In this document: positions 54,106-63,837 of the stretch, piece by piece
How positions within the stretch are numbered: the stretch's first letter is position 1
How the letters are laid out: every line of letters starts with the position of its first letter
Source of the DNA: Candidatus Krumholzibacteriota bacterium
Lineage (GTDB): Bacteria; Krumholzibacteriota; Krumholzibacteriia; Krumholzibacteriales; Krumholzibacteriaceae
DNA: 64,000 nucleotides
Reading direction: 5' to 3'
Assembly: GCA_030609325.1 (NCBI GenBank)
Contig: JAUWCL010000003.1
Span: 57,286 to 121,285, forward strand
Made by a program: the position numbers and the translations under genes
Notes under the pieces: model-generated
What the model was told of the DNA's origin: nothing
The model's database searches: none
Seen by the model: only the letters and a program-made list of their open reading frames with translations

Positions 54106-55656
54106 ATGTTCGGCCGGCTGCGATACTCGATCCTGTTCATCCTGCCGCTAACACTGTTTTGTGCGTCTTCCCCTTCATCGGGAGCGGAGGAGTATATCGC
54201 TCTCTTCGACGAGGTCGAGCTCTACAGCCGTCTCGACCGCTACGAGCGCAGACGCTACGAGGGCCTCCGCTACCTGATGAACGATCACCAGAAGATGCAT
54301 TACCTGACGACCCCCACGCGGAAGGAGCGCGATGAATGGGTGATCAGGTTCTGGAGACTGAACGACCCGACGCCGGCGACGAGAAAGAACGAGCGGAGGA
54401 TAGAGCACAAACAGCGGGTAAAGGATGTCAGGGAACGGTATCCGAAAGACGGATTCCCAGGATGGGACAACCGCGGAGAGACCCTCATAAGGTTCGGTAA
54501 ACCGGACGCTATTGCGGAGATTCCGGGGAATATCGGCGGATTCAATGCACAGAGCAACCAGAAGGCTGCTGAGGATATCAAGATGCCCGGACAGGTATGG
54601 CAGTACCACAGGCTCGGCATGGTCGTGCCGTTCGAGAACGTGAACCTCGACGGAGAGCATATATACTACATGGAGATTAAAACAGCATACTCGAAATATC
54701 CTGCCCTGATGCTGACCGACGCGTACAGTGATTACGTCGAGTCGATGACATATTCGAGCTCGAACGTCTACAGCCTCTTCTTCGCGGCGAGCAAGGAACT
54801 GATGACCTTCTACTCCCACCTCGAGAACAACAGGTACTTCCATACTGCCGACCTCGAGCGCGTCCCGCTCCCCTGCTACTTCGACATCACGGCATTCAAC
54901 GCAGGGCGGGGCAAGTTGCGTACCGAGGTGAACTTCGAGATCCCCGCGCGGGAACTCTCCTACGAGGCAGGTCCGGACGGCTACACGACCGACTTCGAGG
55001 TGAGGGTCGCCGTATACGACCTGAACATGGAAGAGGTGGTGTCGGGATTTGAGATTGTCGGCATCGACCTTCCCGAGCTGCCCGCGCCCGATTCTCCCTG
55101 GCTCCTTCCGGCGCAGTATATTCTCACGCTCGATCCGGGATATTACAGGTTCGGCCTCGAGGTAAGGGACCGCAGGACGAAGAAACACGGCGCATTTCTC
55201 GCCAGCAGGCATATCGCTCCCCTGGGCGACACCCTCAGCGTGAGCGACATCCAGCTCGCCAGTTCTATTGAGGAAGCGGGAAGCCGCACCAGCTTCATAA
55301 AGGGGCCGCTTCGCGTCATCCCCCACCCCGTGCACGCCTACCGCAAGCCCGACCCGGTGAGATTCTACTTCGAGATATACGGCCTCGACGTCGACGACGA
55401 GGATTTCGGATTCTGGGAGATAGAATATTCGGTCGAGCCAAAGGAGAAGAAGCACTGGGGACCGGTCTACAAGGACGTCGGCACAGTGATGAGCTCGAAG
55501 TTCAACGCCTCCGGGTTTGGCTCGATGCAGCACGAGCGCCTCGAGATAAACAGCGACGAGCTCTGGGAGGGCAGCTTCAGGCTCAGGGTACGCGTGATGG
55601 ACAGGCGCACGAGAGAATCTGTTGAAACTATAACGAGTTTCTCAATACTGGAGTAG
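54106..55656 (+). CDS. GWxTD-domain exported protein (second paralogue)
   Basis: 516 aa from the ATG at 54106, with AGGAAGG eight bases upstream; an earlier ATG at 54055 would precede the signal peptide by 17 residues. Signal helix MFGRLRYSILFILPLTLFCA. Tandem duplicate of the previous gene: FWRLNDPTPATRKNERRIEH, then GWDNRGETLIRFGKPDAIAE, the beta-rich part and the end VMDRRTRESVETITSFSILE. Conservation of the tail in both copies suggests it is functionally important. Role unknown. Confidence 0.86.
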   Translation: MFGRLRYSILFILPLTLFCASSPSSGAEEYIALFDEVELYSRLDRYERRRYEGLRYLMNDHQKMHYLTTPTRKERDEWVIRFWRLNDPTPATRKNERRIEHKQRVKDVRERYPKDGFPGWDNRGETLIRFGKPDAIAEIPGNIGGFNAQSNQKAAEDIKMPGQVWQYHRLGMVVPFENVNLDGEHIYYMEIKTAYSKYPALMLTDAYSDYVESMTYSSSNVYSLFFAASKELMTFYSHLENNRYFHTADLERVPLPCYFDITAFNAGRGKLRTEVNFEIPARELSYEAGPDGYTTDFEVRVAVYDLNMEEVVSGFEIVGIDLPELPAPDSPWLLPAQYILTLDPGYYRFGLEVRDRRTKKHGAFLASRHIAPLGDTLSVSDIQLASSIEEAGSRTSFIKGPLRVIPHPVHAYRKPDPVRFYFEIYGLDVDDEDFGFWEIEYSVEPKEKKHWGPVYKDVGTVMSSKFNASGFGSMQHERLEINSDELWEGSFRLRVRVMDRRTRESVETITSFSILE

Positions 55657-55708
55657 AGATCCCGGCATCCGCAGGGACCCTCATTATTGATATTTTCAGG
55701 TCTTTCGC

Positions 55709-56965
55709 CTAGGTGCCTTCCTCCCAGCTGGAGAGGTACTTGATCTGCTTCCCGGTCAGCGAATCGATCTCGCAGCCCATCGACTCGAGCTTCATCCTCG
55801 CGATCTCCCTGTCCATCTCCTCGGGCACGGGGTAGACCTTTTTCTCGAGGCTGTCCGCGTTCTTCACGATATACTCGCTCGCGAGCGACTGGTTGGCGAA
55901 ACTCATGTCCATCACTGACGCGGGGTGTCCCTCTGCCGCGGCGAGGTTTATGAGCCTCCCCTCACCGAGAAGGTTGATCTTCCGGCCGTCGGACAGGGTG
56001 TACTGATCGAGTTCGTGGCGGATGCGTTTCTTGCCGGTGGATATCTTCTCGAGCTCGGGGATGTCGATCTCTACGTTGAAGTGGCCCGAGTTCGCCACGA
56101 TCGCGCCGTCCTTCATCGCCTCGAAGTGCTCCAGCCGGATCACCGAGACATTGCCGGTCAGCGTGAGAAATATGTCGCCGATCTTTGCCGCCTCGTGCGA
56201 GTCCATCACGGTGAAGCCGTCCATCACGGCCTCGAGTGCCTTGACCGGCTCGATCTCGCATACGATCACGTTTGCGCCCATACCCCTCGCCCTCATCGCC
56301 GTGCCGCGTCCGCACCAGCCGTAGCCGAATATCACGACGCGCGAGCCCGCCAGGAGTACATTGGTCGCCCTCAGCACTCCGTCGATCGTGCTCTGGCCGG
56401 TGCCGTACCTGTTGTCGAAGAAATGCTTCGTCATCGCGTCGTTGACGGCGATCATCGGGTACTCGAGGACGCCGTGCTGCTCCATCGACCTGAGCCTGAT
56501 GACGCCGGTCGTCGTTTCCTCTGAGCCGCCGATAACGTGCTCGAGAAGATCGCGGCGGTTCTTGTGGAGGGTGCTGACCAGGTCGGCGCCGTCGTCCATC
56601 GTGATGTGCGGCTTGATGTCGAGGGATGCGTTGATATGGCTGTAATAGAGATCGTTGTCGGAGCCGCGAACGGCGAAGACGGAGATCTCGTAGTCCTTGA
56701 CGAGCGAGGCTACCACGTCGTCCTGAGTGCTCAGCGGGTTGGAAGCGCTGAGGGCGACCTCGGCGCCGCCCGCCTTGAGCGTGCGCATCAGATTGGCGGT
56801 CTCTGTCGTGACGTGGAGGCAGGATGCGATCCTGATGCCGTCGAGCGGTTTCTCCTCCTCGAAGCGTTTCCTTATCATGCGGAGGACCGGCATATTGGCG
56901 TCGGCCCATTCGATCCTGTCCTTGCCCTGCGGTGCGAGGTCCAGATCCCTGGCGTCGTATTTCAT
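55709..56965 (-). CDS. ahcY: Adenosylhomocysteinase (SAH hydrolase)
   Basis: Splits S-adenosylhomocysteine into adenosine and homocysteine, closing the methyl cycle with MetK upstream. 418 aa, the shorter archaeal/Thermotoga-type form without the ~40-residue insert of eukaryotic enzymes. NAD-binding [18 protein letters not shown] is intact, as are [11 protein letters not shown] and [15 protein letters not shown] ([20 protein letters not shown]) segments. It lies 13 nt after metK. Convergent with the second GWxTD gene across a 52-nt gap. Confidence 0.96.
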   Translation of the reverse strand: MKYDARDLDLAPQGKDRIEWADANMPVLRMIRKRFEEEKPLDGIRIASCLHVTTETANLMRTLKAGGAEVALSASNPLSTQDDVVASLVKDYEISVFAVRGSDNDLYYSHINASLDIKPHITMDDGADLVSTLHKNRRDLLEHVIGGSEETTTGVIRLRSMEQHGVLEYPMIAVNDAMTKHFFDNRYGTGQSTIDGVLRATNVLLAGSRVVIFGYGWCGRGTAMRARGMGANVIVCEIEPVKALEAVMDGFTVMDSHEAAKIGDIFLTLTGNVSVIRLEHFEAMKDGAIVANSGHFNVEIDIPELEKISTGKKRIRHELDQYTLSDGRKINLLGEGRLINLAAAEGHPASVMDMSFANQSLASEYIVKNADSLEKKVYPVPEEMDREIARMKLESMGCEIDSLTGKQIKYLSSWEEGT

Positions 56966-56978
56966 TCGTTTCCCTTTC

Positions 56979-58124
56979 TTATGCTTTCGATCTGAGCTGA
57001 TCGACGTAGTCGAGCTTTTCCCATGTGAAGCCGTCTTCTTCGCGGCCGAAATGGCCGAACGCGGCGGTCTTGCGATAGATCGGCTTTCTCAGGTCAAGCC
57101 TCTCGATGATCCCCTTCGGGGTGAGGTCGAAGATCTCGCGGACGATCGCCGTGAGCCGCTCGTCACCGATCTTCCCCGTGCCGAAGGTGTCGACCATCAC
57201 GGAGACGGGCTCGGGGATGCCGATCGCGTAGGCCAGCTGGACCTCGCACTCGCCGGCGAGCTCGGCGCCGACGATGTTCTTCGCGACATGCCTGGCCGCG
57301 TACGAGGCGCTGCGATCCACCTTCGTGGGATCCTTCCCCGAGAAGGCGCCGCCGCCGTGGCTGCCGAATCCGCCGTACGTGTCGACGATTATCTTCCTGC
57401 CGGTGAGTCCCGTATCGGCCTGCGGGCCGCCCAGGACAAATCTTCCGGTCGGGTTGACAAGCACCCTGTAGTCGGACGAATCGACGTCGAATCCCGAGAC
57501 TACGGGCCTTATTACGTGCTCGAGAAGCCCCGCCTCGATCTCGTCGTGCGAGACCTTGTCGCTGTGCTGCGTAGAGAGCAGCACCGTGTCGATCCGGTGC
57601 GGAACGTTGTCGACATACTCGATCGTGACCTGCGACTTGCCGTCGGGCTTGATCCAGTCGAGATCTCCGGCCCTGCGGACCTCTGACATCTTCCTGACGA
57701 GGAGGTGCGCCACGTGAATAGGCATAGGCATGAGCACATCGGTCTGCGTGCAGGCATAGCCGAACATCATCCCCTGATCGCCCGCCCCGCCGGTATCGAC
57801 GCCCATCGCGATATCGCCGGACTGTTCGTCGATCGAAGTTACAACGGCCGAAGTCTCCGAAGCAAATCCCAGGTGGGGATCGTCGTACCCGATCTCGTGT
57901 ATGACTTCCCGTACGATCGTCGGAATATCCACATACGCTGTGTCGGTGTGGATCTCTCCGGCGATAAAGACCAGGCCGGTCGTGACCAGCGTCTCGCAGG
58001 CCACCCTGCCCATCGGGTCCTCGCCGAGGATCGCATCGACGACCGCGTCGGATACCTGGTCCGCCACCTTGTCAGGATGGCCCTCAGTTACCGATTCCGA
58101 TGTGAAAAGATGCTTCTCCGGCAT
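56979..58124 (-). CDS. metK: S-adenosylmethionine synthetase
   Basis: Makes SAM from methionine and ATP. 381 aa. Motifs: [32 protein letters not shown] (the hexapeptide), and [24 protein letters not shown] [25 protein letters not shown] lies about eight bases before the ATG. The 89-nt gap upstream holds overlapping short inverted repeats (AAGTC/GACTT and TTGAA/TTCAA) but no recognisable SAM riboswitch. Confidence 0.97.
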   Translation of the reverse strand: MPEKHLFTSESVTEGHPDKVADQVSDAVVDAILGEDPMGRVACETLVTTGLVFIAGEIHTDTAYVDIPTIVREVIHEIGYDDPHLGFASETSAVVTSIDEQSGDIAMGVDTGGAGDQGMMFGYACTQTDVLMPMPIHVAHLLVRKMSEVRRAGDLDWIKPDGKSQVTIEYVDNVPHRIDTVLLSTQHSDKVSHDEIEAGLLEHVIRPVVSGFDVDSSDYRVLVNPTGRFVLGGPQADTGLTGRKIIVDTYGGFGSHGGGAFSGKDPTKVDRSASYAARHVAKNIVGAELAGECEVQLAYAIGIPEPVSVMVDTFGTGKIGDERLTAIVREIFDLTPKGIIERLDLRKPIYRKTAAFGHFGREEDGFTWEKLDYVDQLRSKA

Positions 58125-58213
58125 GAATCGTCCTCCCTCGTACTCGTGTATCTTAATTCACATTATGCATACAAGTCGTTGAACGGGGACTTCAAGTCAA
58201 GCAATTATTCCCC

Positions 58214-59188
58214 CTACCCGAGATCGACCTGTGAATCATCGCTGATGTTGAGATTGGAGCTGCTCCTGGTGACCTCCGCTCCCGCCCCGATGATGCTGGA
58301 GTTGATGACAACGTTCGAGAGCGAGCTGCCCTCGTTCAGTATCGAGTTCTTTACCACCGAATCGGTTATCGAGCACCCGCCGGCTACCGACACGTACGGT
58401 CCCACGACGGAGTTCTCGATCGTCGAACCGGGGTCGATGAAGCAAGGGGGGATGATCACGGAATTGACGCCGTGGGCCCCGTTCCTGACGCCCTCGAGCA
58501 GGACGCGATTTGTTTCTAACAGGGTCTCGACCTTGCCGCAGTCGTACCAGCCGTCGATCTCGTACGGCACGAACGTGGCGCCGTTCTCGATCATCAGTGA
58601 CAGGGCATCGGTGATCTGGTACTCGCCTTTCGTCTTTATATCCCTGTCGATCACCTGCCTGCATGCCTCGTAGAGAGGGGCCGAGTCGCGGAAATAATAT
58701 AGTCCTACGATGGCCAGATTGCCCTTCGGATCGTTCGGCTTTTCGACGATACTCGTGATGACGCCGCCGTCGACCTCGCAGATCCCGAACCTCTTCGGGT
58801 CCTCCACCTCCCTCACTCCCAGAACGAAGTCACCCGCCTTCGGTATCTTCGTAAAATCAGTATCGATGATCGTATCGCCGAGGATGATTATCAGCTCGGA
58901 GTCGTCGGCGTACTGCCGCGTCAGATCGACCGCGTGGGCGATCCCTTTCTGCTCCTTCTGATGGACGAAGTTGATCGGAAGGTCGTAAGCTTCGGCAAGG
59001 TACTCGGTAATCTGGTCGCCCTTGTACCCGATGATCGGTATCAGCTCGGTCACTCCCATATCGACGAGGCTGTCGACGATATGTCCGAGAATCGGTTTTC
59101 CCGCGACTGTTATAAGCGCCTTGGGACTCGTGTGGGTGTGGGGGCGGAGCCGCTTGCCTATGCCCGCGACGGGGATTACGGCTTTCAT
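58214..59188 (-). CDS. Sugar-1-phosphate nucleotidyltransferase with beta-helix domain
   Basis: 324 aa. The N-terminal nucleotidyltransferase (~1-230) has the G-x-G-x-R-L-R-P-x-T-x-x-x-P-K motif as GIGKRLRPHTHTSPKAL. The C-terminal ~80 residues form hexapeptide beta-helix turns (VNSVIIPPCFIDPGSTIENS and onwards). RmlA, GlmU-N and mannose-1-phosphate guanylyltransferase-like families share this layout, so the sugar and nucleotide are uncertain. ATGA overlap with the isomerase gene links it to hexose-phosphate supply. Confidence 0.92.
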   Translation of the reverse strand: MKAVIPVAGIGKRLRPHTHTSPKALITVAGKPILGHIVDSLVDMGVTELIPIIGYKGDQITEYLAEAYDLPINFVHQKEQKGIAHAVDLTRQYADDSELIIILGDTIIDTDFTKIPKAGDFVLGVREVEDPKRFGICEVDGGVITSIVEKPNDPKGNLAIVGLYYFRDSAPLYEACRQVIDRDIKTKGEYQITDALSLMIENGATFVPYEIDGWYDCGKVETLLETNRVLLEGVRNGAHGVNSVIIPPCFIDPGSTIENSVVGPYVSVAGGCSITDSVVKNSILNEGSSLSNVVINSSIIGAGAEVTRSSSNLNISDDSQVDLG

Positions 59189-60261
59189 TCATCCTCCGAT
59201 CTGAGTATCGTCTTTATCTCTTCTATCTTGTCGATCGGCGTGGGGTCCTTCCCGGATTCCACGGCGAGGTATACGCTCGTGAGGTCACCGAGGGCGACTA
59301 TCGAGAGCAGCCTGGCGAGCCTTCCGGCGAAACCGGGGCCGCCGACGCTGTTGAGCTTGATCGTGCCCGAAGCGAGCGGTTCGAGCATCCCGTACGTCAC
59401 GTCCATCCGCTTCCCGACCCTCGGGTGGTCGTCGACATCGGTGAGCATGACGAGAAACATCTCCTGAAGTATCTTCTCGGGGCTGTCCCAGCCCATTATC
59501 TCGTTGTGTCCCAGCTCGGGGAAGTTGTTGACGAAGGCCATGCTCTTGCTGTTCTCGTTGAACTGGCACTTCCACCTGTACGCCGCCCCGATGAGGAGCC
59601 CGTTCCCGCTGTAGACGAGGGGGATCTTCCCGTAGAGCCTCTTTGCCAGCTGCAGGGGTGTGTTTTCGGCGAGATCGGCCTCGAGAGAACACTTGTCGAG
59701 GAGTTTTCGCGTCTTTCGCAGGACCGACCTGAACTCCTCCTCCCCGATCGAGCAGAAACCCCGGCACGCGGCGAGCTTCAACAGCGGGGTGAAAAGATAT
59801 CCCAGCGCCGCTCTCGGCGGCATGCCGCCGGGGATGCGCAGGGCCGGTATCCCGGCCTTTTCGGCCTCCTCGGTGAGGATGCCCCCCGATGAGATGACGG
59901 CCATCGGCGCGCCTCTTTCGAGCCCGTCGCGGAAGCACCCGAGGACCTCCTCGGTGTTGCCGCTGTGGCTTATGCATACGACGGGGGTGTCCTTTCCGGC
60001 GAACGAGGGGAGGGTGTAGCCTCTCTCGATGTGCACCGAGACGTTCGAGTCTTCGGCAATCAGGTCGCGAAGGAGCTGCCCCCCGATGGCGCTTCCGCCC
60101 ATCCCGCATATGACCAGGGTCCTTGCCCCGGCCGGCATGCATTCGGCGAACTCGTCTGCGAGATCCCACGCCTCGGCCATCTGGTCCGGGAGGCCCAGGG
60201 CCTTGTCGAGCATCCTGTCCGTGTCTATCCCGTAATGTCTTGCCGAATGGTCGGGAGTCAT
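59185..60261 (-). CDS. pgi/pmi: Bifunctional phosphoglucose/phosphomannose isomerase
   Basis: SIS-domain protein of the PGI/PMI family, 358 aa. First SIS domain ICGMGGSAIGGQLLRDL, then ISHSGNTEEVL, PPRAALGYLFTPLL, CQFNENSKSMAFVNNFPELG followed by HNEIMGW. It converts glucose-6-P, mannose-6-P and fructose-6-P. Gly replaces the usual Asn in PELGHNE (generally PELNHNE). The stop/start overlap with EI (ATGA) and with the nucleotidyltransferase suggests one operon from sugar uptake to nucleotide sugar. Confidence 0.92.
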   Translation of the reverse strand: MTPDHSARHYGIDTDRMLDKALGLPDQMAEAWDLADEFAECMPAGARTLVICGMGGSAIGGQLLRDLIAEDSNVSVHIERGYTLPSFAGKDTPVVCISHSGNTEEVLGCFRDGLERGAPMAVISSGGILTEEAEKAGIPALRIPGGMPPRAALGYLFTPLLKLAACRGFCSIGEEEFRSVLRKTRKLLDKCSLEADLAENTPLQLAKRLYGKIPLVYSGNGLLIGAAYRWKCQFNENSKSMAFVNNFPELGHNEIMGWDSPEKILQEMFLVMLTDVDDHPRVGKRMDVTYGMLEPLASGTIKLNSVGGPGFAGRLARLLSIVALGDLTSVYLAVESGKDPTPIDKIEEIKTILRSEDE

Positions 60262-62078
60262 CCCCTCTCCTCCGGGTCTGCCTGTTTCGAACCCTTGATC
60301 GCAAATTCCTGGAGCTCCGGCCGCCTGTCCCTGAGATATTTGTCGATGAGGGCCCTTATCTCCTCCGAGGTCGACTTTCTGAGCGCTTTCTTGAGCAGCG
60401 TCTTTGTCTCGTCATAAGTCACAGACCGTATGATCTTCTTGACCTCGGGGATCAGGAAGGCCGGCGCGCTGAGCTCGTCGAGGCCTGCTCCTATAAGGAG
60501 CAGCGTTCCGTGAACACCGACGCTGGCGGTCATCTCACCGCAGAGACCGGCCCATATGTTGTTCTTGTGCGCCGCCTGCACCGTCTCGTGGATCAGCCTG
60601 ATGATGCTCGGATGAAGCTCGTCGTAGAGATAGGCGATCCTCGAGTTTCCCCTGTCGACGGCGAGGGTGTACTGCACGAGATCGTTCGAGCCGATGCTGA
60701 AGAAATCGACCTCCTTCGCCATGTGGTCGGCCAGCGCTACGGCCGAGGGGGTCTCGATCATGATCCCCACCTCGACGTCCTTGCCGTACTGGTATCTCTC
60801 CCTGTGCAGGCCCTCCTTGACCTCTACGCATATCGCGAGCGCCGCCCTGACCTCGTCGACGACCGAGACCATAGGGAACATTATCCTTACCCGCCCGTGC
60901 GCCGCGGCCCTGTATATGGCCCGCAGCTGCGTCCGGAATATGTCTTTTCTCGACAGCGTGAACCTTATTCCCCGCCATCCCATGAATGGATTCTCCTCCG
61001 GTCTGCCGTCGACCCAGTTGGCGATCTTGTCGCCGCCGATATCGAGCGTCCTGATGATCACCGGGTCGGGAGCGATCCTCTTGACGACGTCGCGATAGAA
61101 CCTGTACTGCTCTTCCTCACCGGGAAGGGTCCCCCGTCCCATGAAGAAATACTCTGTCCTGAAAAGGCCAATGCCCTTTGCACCGTGACTTATCACATCG
61201 TCCAGCTCGTCGACCGTCTCGATGTTCCCCGACAGTTCGATCTTGCGGCCGTCGAGAGTCACCGCGGGGTAGTCCTTGAGGGTAAGCAGCTCGGCCTCGA
61301 GCTGCCTGAACCTCTCCCGTGCCACCTCGTAGAGCTTGACCGTCTCCGGTGCGGGATTGAGGACGACCTGGCCGGTCGTACCATCTACTATGATGTTATC
61401 GTACGGCTTTGCGTACGAGCTGAATCCGTCGGCACCGACGACCGCCGGAATACCGTGCGACCTCGCCATGATCGCAGCGTGAGAGGTCGACCCGCCCATG
61501 TCGGATACGAAGGCCTTCACGTACTTGCGCTTGAATCCCATCGTGTCGGAAGGGGTCAGGTTCTTCCCGACGACGACAGCCTCCTTGCGCAGGTTGGCAA
61601 GGCCGTCGACCTTCTGGCCGAGAAGGTTCCTGATGACGCGCCTCCTGACGTCGCGGATGTCCTCGGACCGTTCCTTGAGGTACTGGTCCTTGATCTGGTC
61701 GAACGCGCTCAGCGTCTTCTCGATCACCCTGTGGAAGGCGCATGGCGCCGATACATGCTCGGTGCTGATTATATCGACCGTATCCTTGCGCATGACCTCG
61801 TCGGCAAGAATGAGGATATGCGAGTCGAGGATCTTGGCGTGCTCCTTCCCTATCTCCTCTTCGAGGACCTGGGAAAGGTTCTTCAGCTCCTCTTTGGTTT
61901 CATCGAGGGCTTCCTCGAACCTCGATATCTCCCCCTCCACCAGGTCGACGCCTATCCGCTCGTCCTCCACCGAGAGGTCCTCGACGTTGACGACGAAGGC
62001 CTCCCCGAAGGCGATTCCCGGCGATGCAGGGATGCCGTCGAATATCATCTCTGTCTTTTCGATCTGTTCGTAGTCCAT
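60258..62078 (-). CDS. ptsI: PTS phosphoenolpyruvate-protein phosphotransferase, Enzyme I
   Basis: Transfers phosphate from PEP to HPr. 606 aa (E. coli 575). The phosphorylated His is H200 in GGSTSHAAIMARSHGIPAVVG. The PEP-binding barrel includes IGLFRTEYFFMGRG, FRTLDIGGDK-type IIRTLDIGGDKIANW and the active Cys in AGLCGEMTAS. About 15 extra residues at the N-terminus and a C-terminal tail (KGSKQADPEERG) are not in the E. coli enzyme. Translation is coupled to HPr by a TGATG overlap. Confidence 0.96.
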   Translation of the reverse strand: MDYEQIEKTEMIFDGIPASPGIAFGEAFVVNVEDLSVEDERIGVDLVEGEISRFEEALDETKEELKNLSQVLEEEIGKEHAKILDSHILILADEVMRKDTVDIISTEHVSAPCAFHRVIEKTLSAFDQIKDQYLKERSEDIRDVRRRVIRNLLGQKVDGLANLRKEAVVVGKNLTPSDTMGFKRKYVKAFVSDMGGSTSHAAIMARSHGIPAVVGADGFSSYAKPYDNIIVDGTTGQVVLNPAPETVKLYEVARERFRQLEAELLTLKDYPAVTLDGRKIELSGNIETVDELDDVISHGAKGIGLFRTEYFFMGRGTLPGEEEQYRFYRDVVKRIAPDPVIIRTLDIGGDKIANWVDGRPEENPFMGWRGIRFTLSRKDIFRTQLRAIYRAAAHGRVRIMFPMVSVVDEVRAALAICVEVKEGLHRERYQYGKDVEVGIMIETPSAVALADHMAKEVDFFSIGSNDLVQYTLAVDRGNSRIAYLYDELHPSIIRLIHETVQAAHKNNIWAGLCGEMTASVGVHGTLLLIGAGLDELSAPAFLIPEVKKIIRSVTYDETKTLLKKALRKSTSEEIRALIDKYLRDRRPELQEFAIKGSKQADPEERG

Positions 62079-62350
62079 CAGATCATCTCTCTGCCGAAGT
62101 TCGTCTCGAACAGCCCGGTCAGAGTATCGAGGGCATCCTGTTCGTCGCTGCCCTCTATATTCAACGTGAGCTCGGCTCCCTGCTCGGCTCCGAGCATCGC
62201 CACTCCCAGCATGCTCTTCGCGTTCACCTCGAGGCCTTCCTTCTCAAGCATCACCGTCGCCTCGAACTTGGAAGCGGCGCTGACGATTTCGTTGGCGAGC
62301 CTCAGATGGATGCCGGTTTCGTTCAGGACCTTGATCTTGCCGGTGACCAT
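62078..62350 (-). CDS. ptsH: PTS phosphocarrier protein HPr, divergent active-site loop
   Basis: 90 aa from the ATG at 62350; a start at 62392 would extend over the spacer. The phosphorylated His15 and Arg17 are kept (TGIHLRLANEIV), but the usual HARPA reads HLRLA, so Ala16 and Pro18 are replaced by Leu. Ser46 (AKSMLGVAMLG), the HPr kinase target, is present. The fold motif GAELTLNIEGSDEQDALDTL is intact. It sits between EIID and EI, so it should serve this local PTS or regulation by HPr kinase. Confidence 0.9.
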   Translation of the reverse strand: MVTGKIKVLNETGIHLRLANEIVSAASKFEATVMLEKEGLEVNAKSMLGVAMLGAEQGAELTLNIEGSDEQDALDTLTGLFETNFGREMI

Positions 62351-62407
62351 ATCTCTTTGCCCGTCTTTCTCCTGTTGATCCGGCCCCGGCACGACACCGG
62401 CAGTCTT

Positions 62408-63136
62408 CTACCATATTGCCAGGAACACCCCGGCAGCGAGCAGCAGCAGAAACGCCGTCTTCAGCGGGGACATCCTTCCCCCGGCAAAATACGCCGCCGT
62501 CGCCAGCACGGCTCCCGCAACAGCGATCCGCGGCCCGCCGTATCTCCAGGCCCTGACCATCAACAGAGCGGCAAGGACCCCGGCGGAAAAGGCGGCGGCC
62601 GCGCCCAGCAGTTTCTGCTCCTTCAGCAGTCTGGTCGCGAGGACCCGTCCCGTATCCTCTCCCAGGTGCAGACCCGTCCGGTAACCGCCTGTCCTTAACC
62701 GGAAATTATACAGATTATATAGAACCAGGAAGACGACCGGTCCGGCATACCACGTATAAATAGCAAAAATACTTCCTGTTGTCAACGAAACGAGGAGCAG
62801 CACCATTTCGATGAAATAGTCCCCCCTGGCGGTCAGGGCGGCCGACATCGTATCCCTGATCCTCTCGACTCTACGCGGGTCTATCCCTCCCGAGCCGGCC
62901 GAATCGAGCTCCATCCTGGTCAGAGCGCCGGCGATATATGAGGCCATGAGAGGATTGCAGTTGAAATATCCCGCATGCCTCGACGCGGCCTCCGCCCTGT
63001 CCTGGCCACCGCGGGCCAGGCGGCGCACGAGGGGCTCCATGACATGAAAAAACCCGAGGCCGTCGATGGTGCGGCCGTTGCGCGACCCCTGGATGAGAAA
63101 GAGCCGCCAGACAGTATCGAGCGCCAGCCAGATCAT
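62408..63136 (-). CDS. PTS mannose-family IID component
   Basis: 242 aa from the ATG at 63136, which overlaps the IIC stop (ATGA). A much longer open frame upstream is a shadow of the IIC gene. Family features: WRLFLIQGSRNGRTIDGLGF, then PLVRRLARG, and a hydrophobic C-terminal part. The NPLMASYIAGALTRME segment matches IID. It is somewhat shorter than E. coli ManZ (about 283-286). The man/levan family IIC/IID pair forms the membrane channel; the sugar is unknown. Confidence 0.87.
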   Translation of the reverse strand: MIWLALDTVWRLFLIQGSRNGRTIDGLGFFHVMEPLVRRLARGGQDRAEAASRHAGYFNCNPLMASYIAGALTRMELDSAGSGGIDPRRVERIRDTMSAALTARGDYFIEMVLLLVSLTTGSIFAIYTWYAGPVVFLVLYNLYNFRLRTGGYRTGLHLGEDTGRVLATRLLKEQKLLGAAAAFSAGVLAALLMVRAWRYGGPRIAVAGAVLATAAYFAGGRMSPLKTAFLLLLAAGVFLAIW

Positions 63137-63837
63137 ACGCCTCCTCCAAAGACGAAAAAGACGGTGGCGATAAGAAATCCCGCTCCGAACCAGAAGAGGC
63201 GCGTCCTGTCGCTCAGAAGCTTCAGAAGGGACCCGGCGGCGACCAGCGGGATCAGATATGGAAACGATCCCATCGATCCGGCCGACATGACCTCGAGCCG
63301 GGTCGAGAGATATCTCACCGCCGCAAGCCCGGGCGGCAGCACGACAAGGACTATCAGGAACCCCCAGGTGAAATGTACCAGTGAAAGGGCTATGTGAAGC
63401 GCCGAGGCGGCCCTGGTCCGGCCCTGCCTGGCTAGATCGAGCGCTCGCCCGGCGGGCCTGGAGGCGAACCTCTCCCACTGCGTGTAGAATATCGAACCCG
63501 CGGCCGCGGCCGCCAGTCCGAGCAGAAGGGACCAGAACATTATCAGTCCGTTCATCGGGGTGATCCTGCCCGACTCGCGCGATACTATGATGAACGCCGC
63601 CGCCGCGATTACACCCGCGGGAGGCAGGTCGGGTTCGGGCCTCCCCCTGAGCCTCACGGAGCCGATAAACAGGAGCTGCATCAGGACCCCGGCCAGGAGC
63701 CCGTGCAGGGGATACCCGAGCAGAAGGCCCATGATCAACCCGCTGACAAGCGGTGCCGACAGGTAGAGCCTTATCGACGTGCGGTACTCGAACGAGAGAG
63801 CGCCGCCGAGAAGTGATGCGATGATCAGGGGATTCAT
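63133..63837 (-). CDS. PTS mannose-family IIC component
   Basis: 234 aa, about seven membrane helices, shorter than ManY (266). Segments such as SIRLYLSAPLVSGLIMGLLL, GYPLHGLLAGVLMQLLFIGS and LPPAGVIAAAAFIIVSR match the man-family IIC. First visible gene of the PTS run; IIA and IIB genes are not in the window and may lie beyond its right edge. The start is the ATG at 63837 with a weak GGAGA about 13 bases upstream. Confidence 0.86.
   Translation of the reverse strand: MNPLIIASLLGGALSFEYRTSIRLYLSAPLVSGLIMGLLLGYPLHGLLAGVLMQLLFIGSVRLRGRPEPDLPPAGVIAAAAFIIVSRESGRITPMNGLIMFWSLLLGLAAAAAGSIFYTQWERFASRPAGRALDLARQGRTRAASALHIALSLVHFTWGFLIVLVVLPPGLAAVRYLSTRLEVMSAGSMGSFPYLIPLVAAGSLLKLLSDRTRLFWFGAGFLIATVFFVFGGGV

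Noticed and set aside
58125..58213. SAM riboswitch before metK
   Set aside because: The 89-nt gap shows only short overlapping inverted repeats and lacks the conserved SAM-aptamer pattern.
60123..62378. 751-codon plus-strand open frame opposite ptsI
   Set aside because: Antisense shadow; EI is unmistakable on the minus strand.
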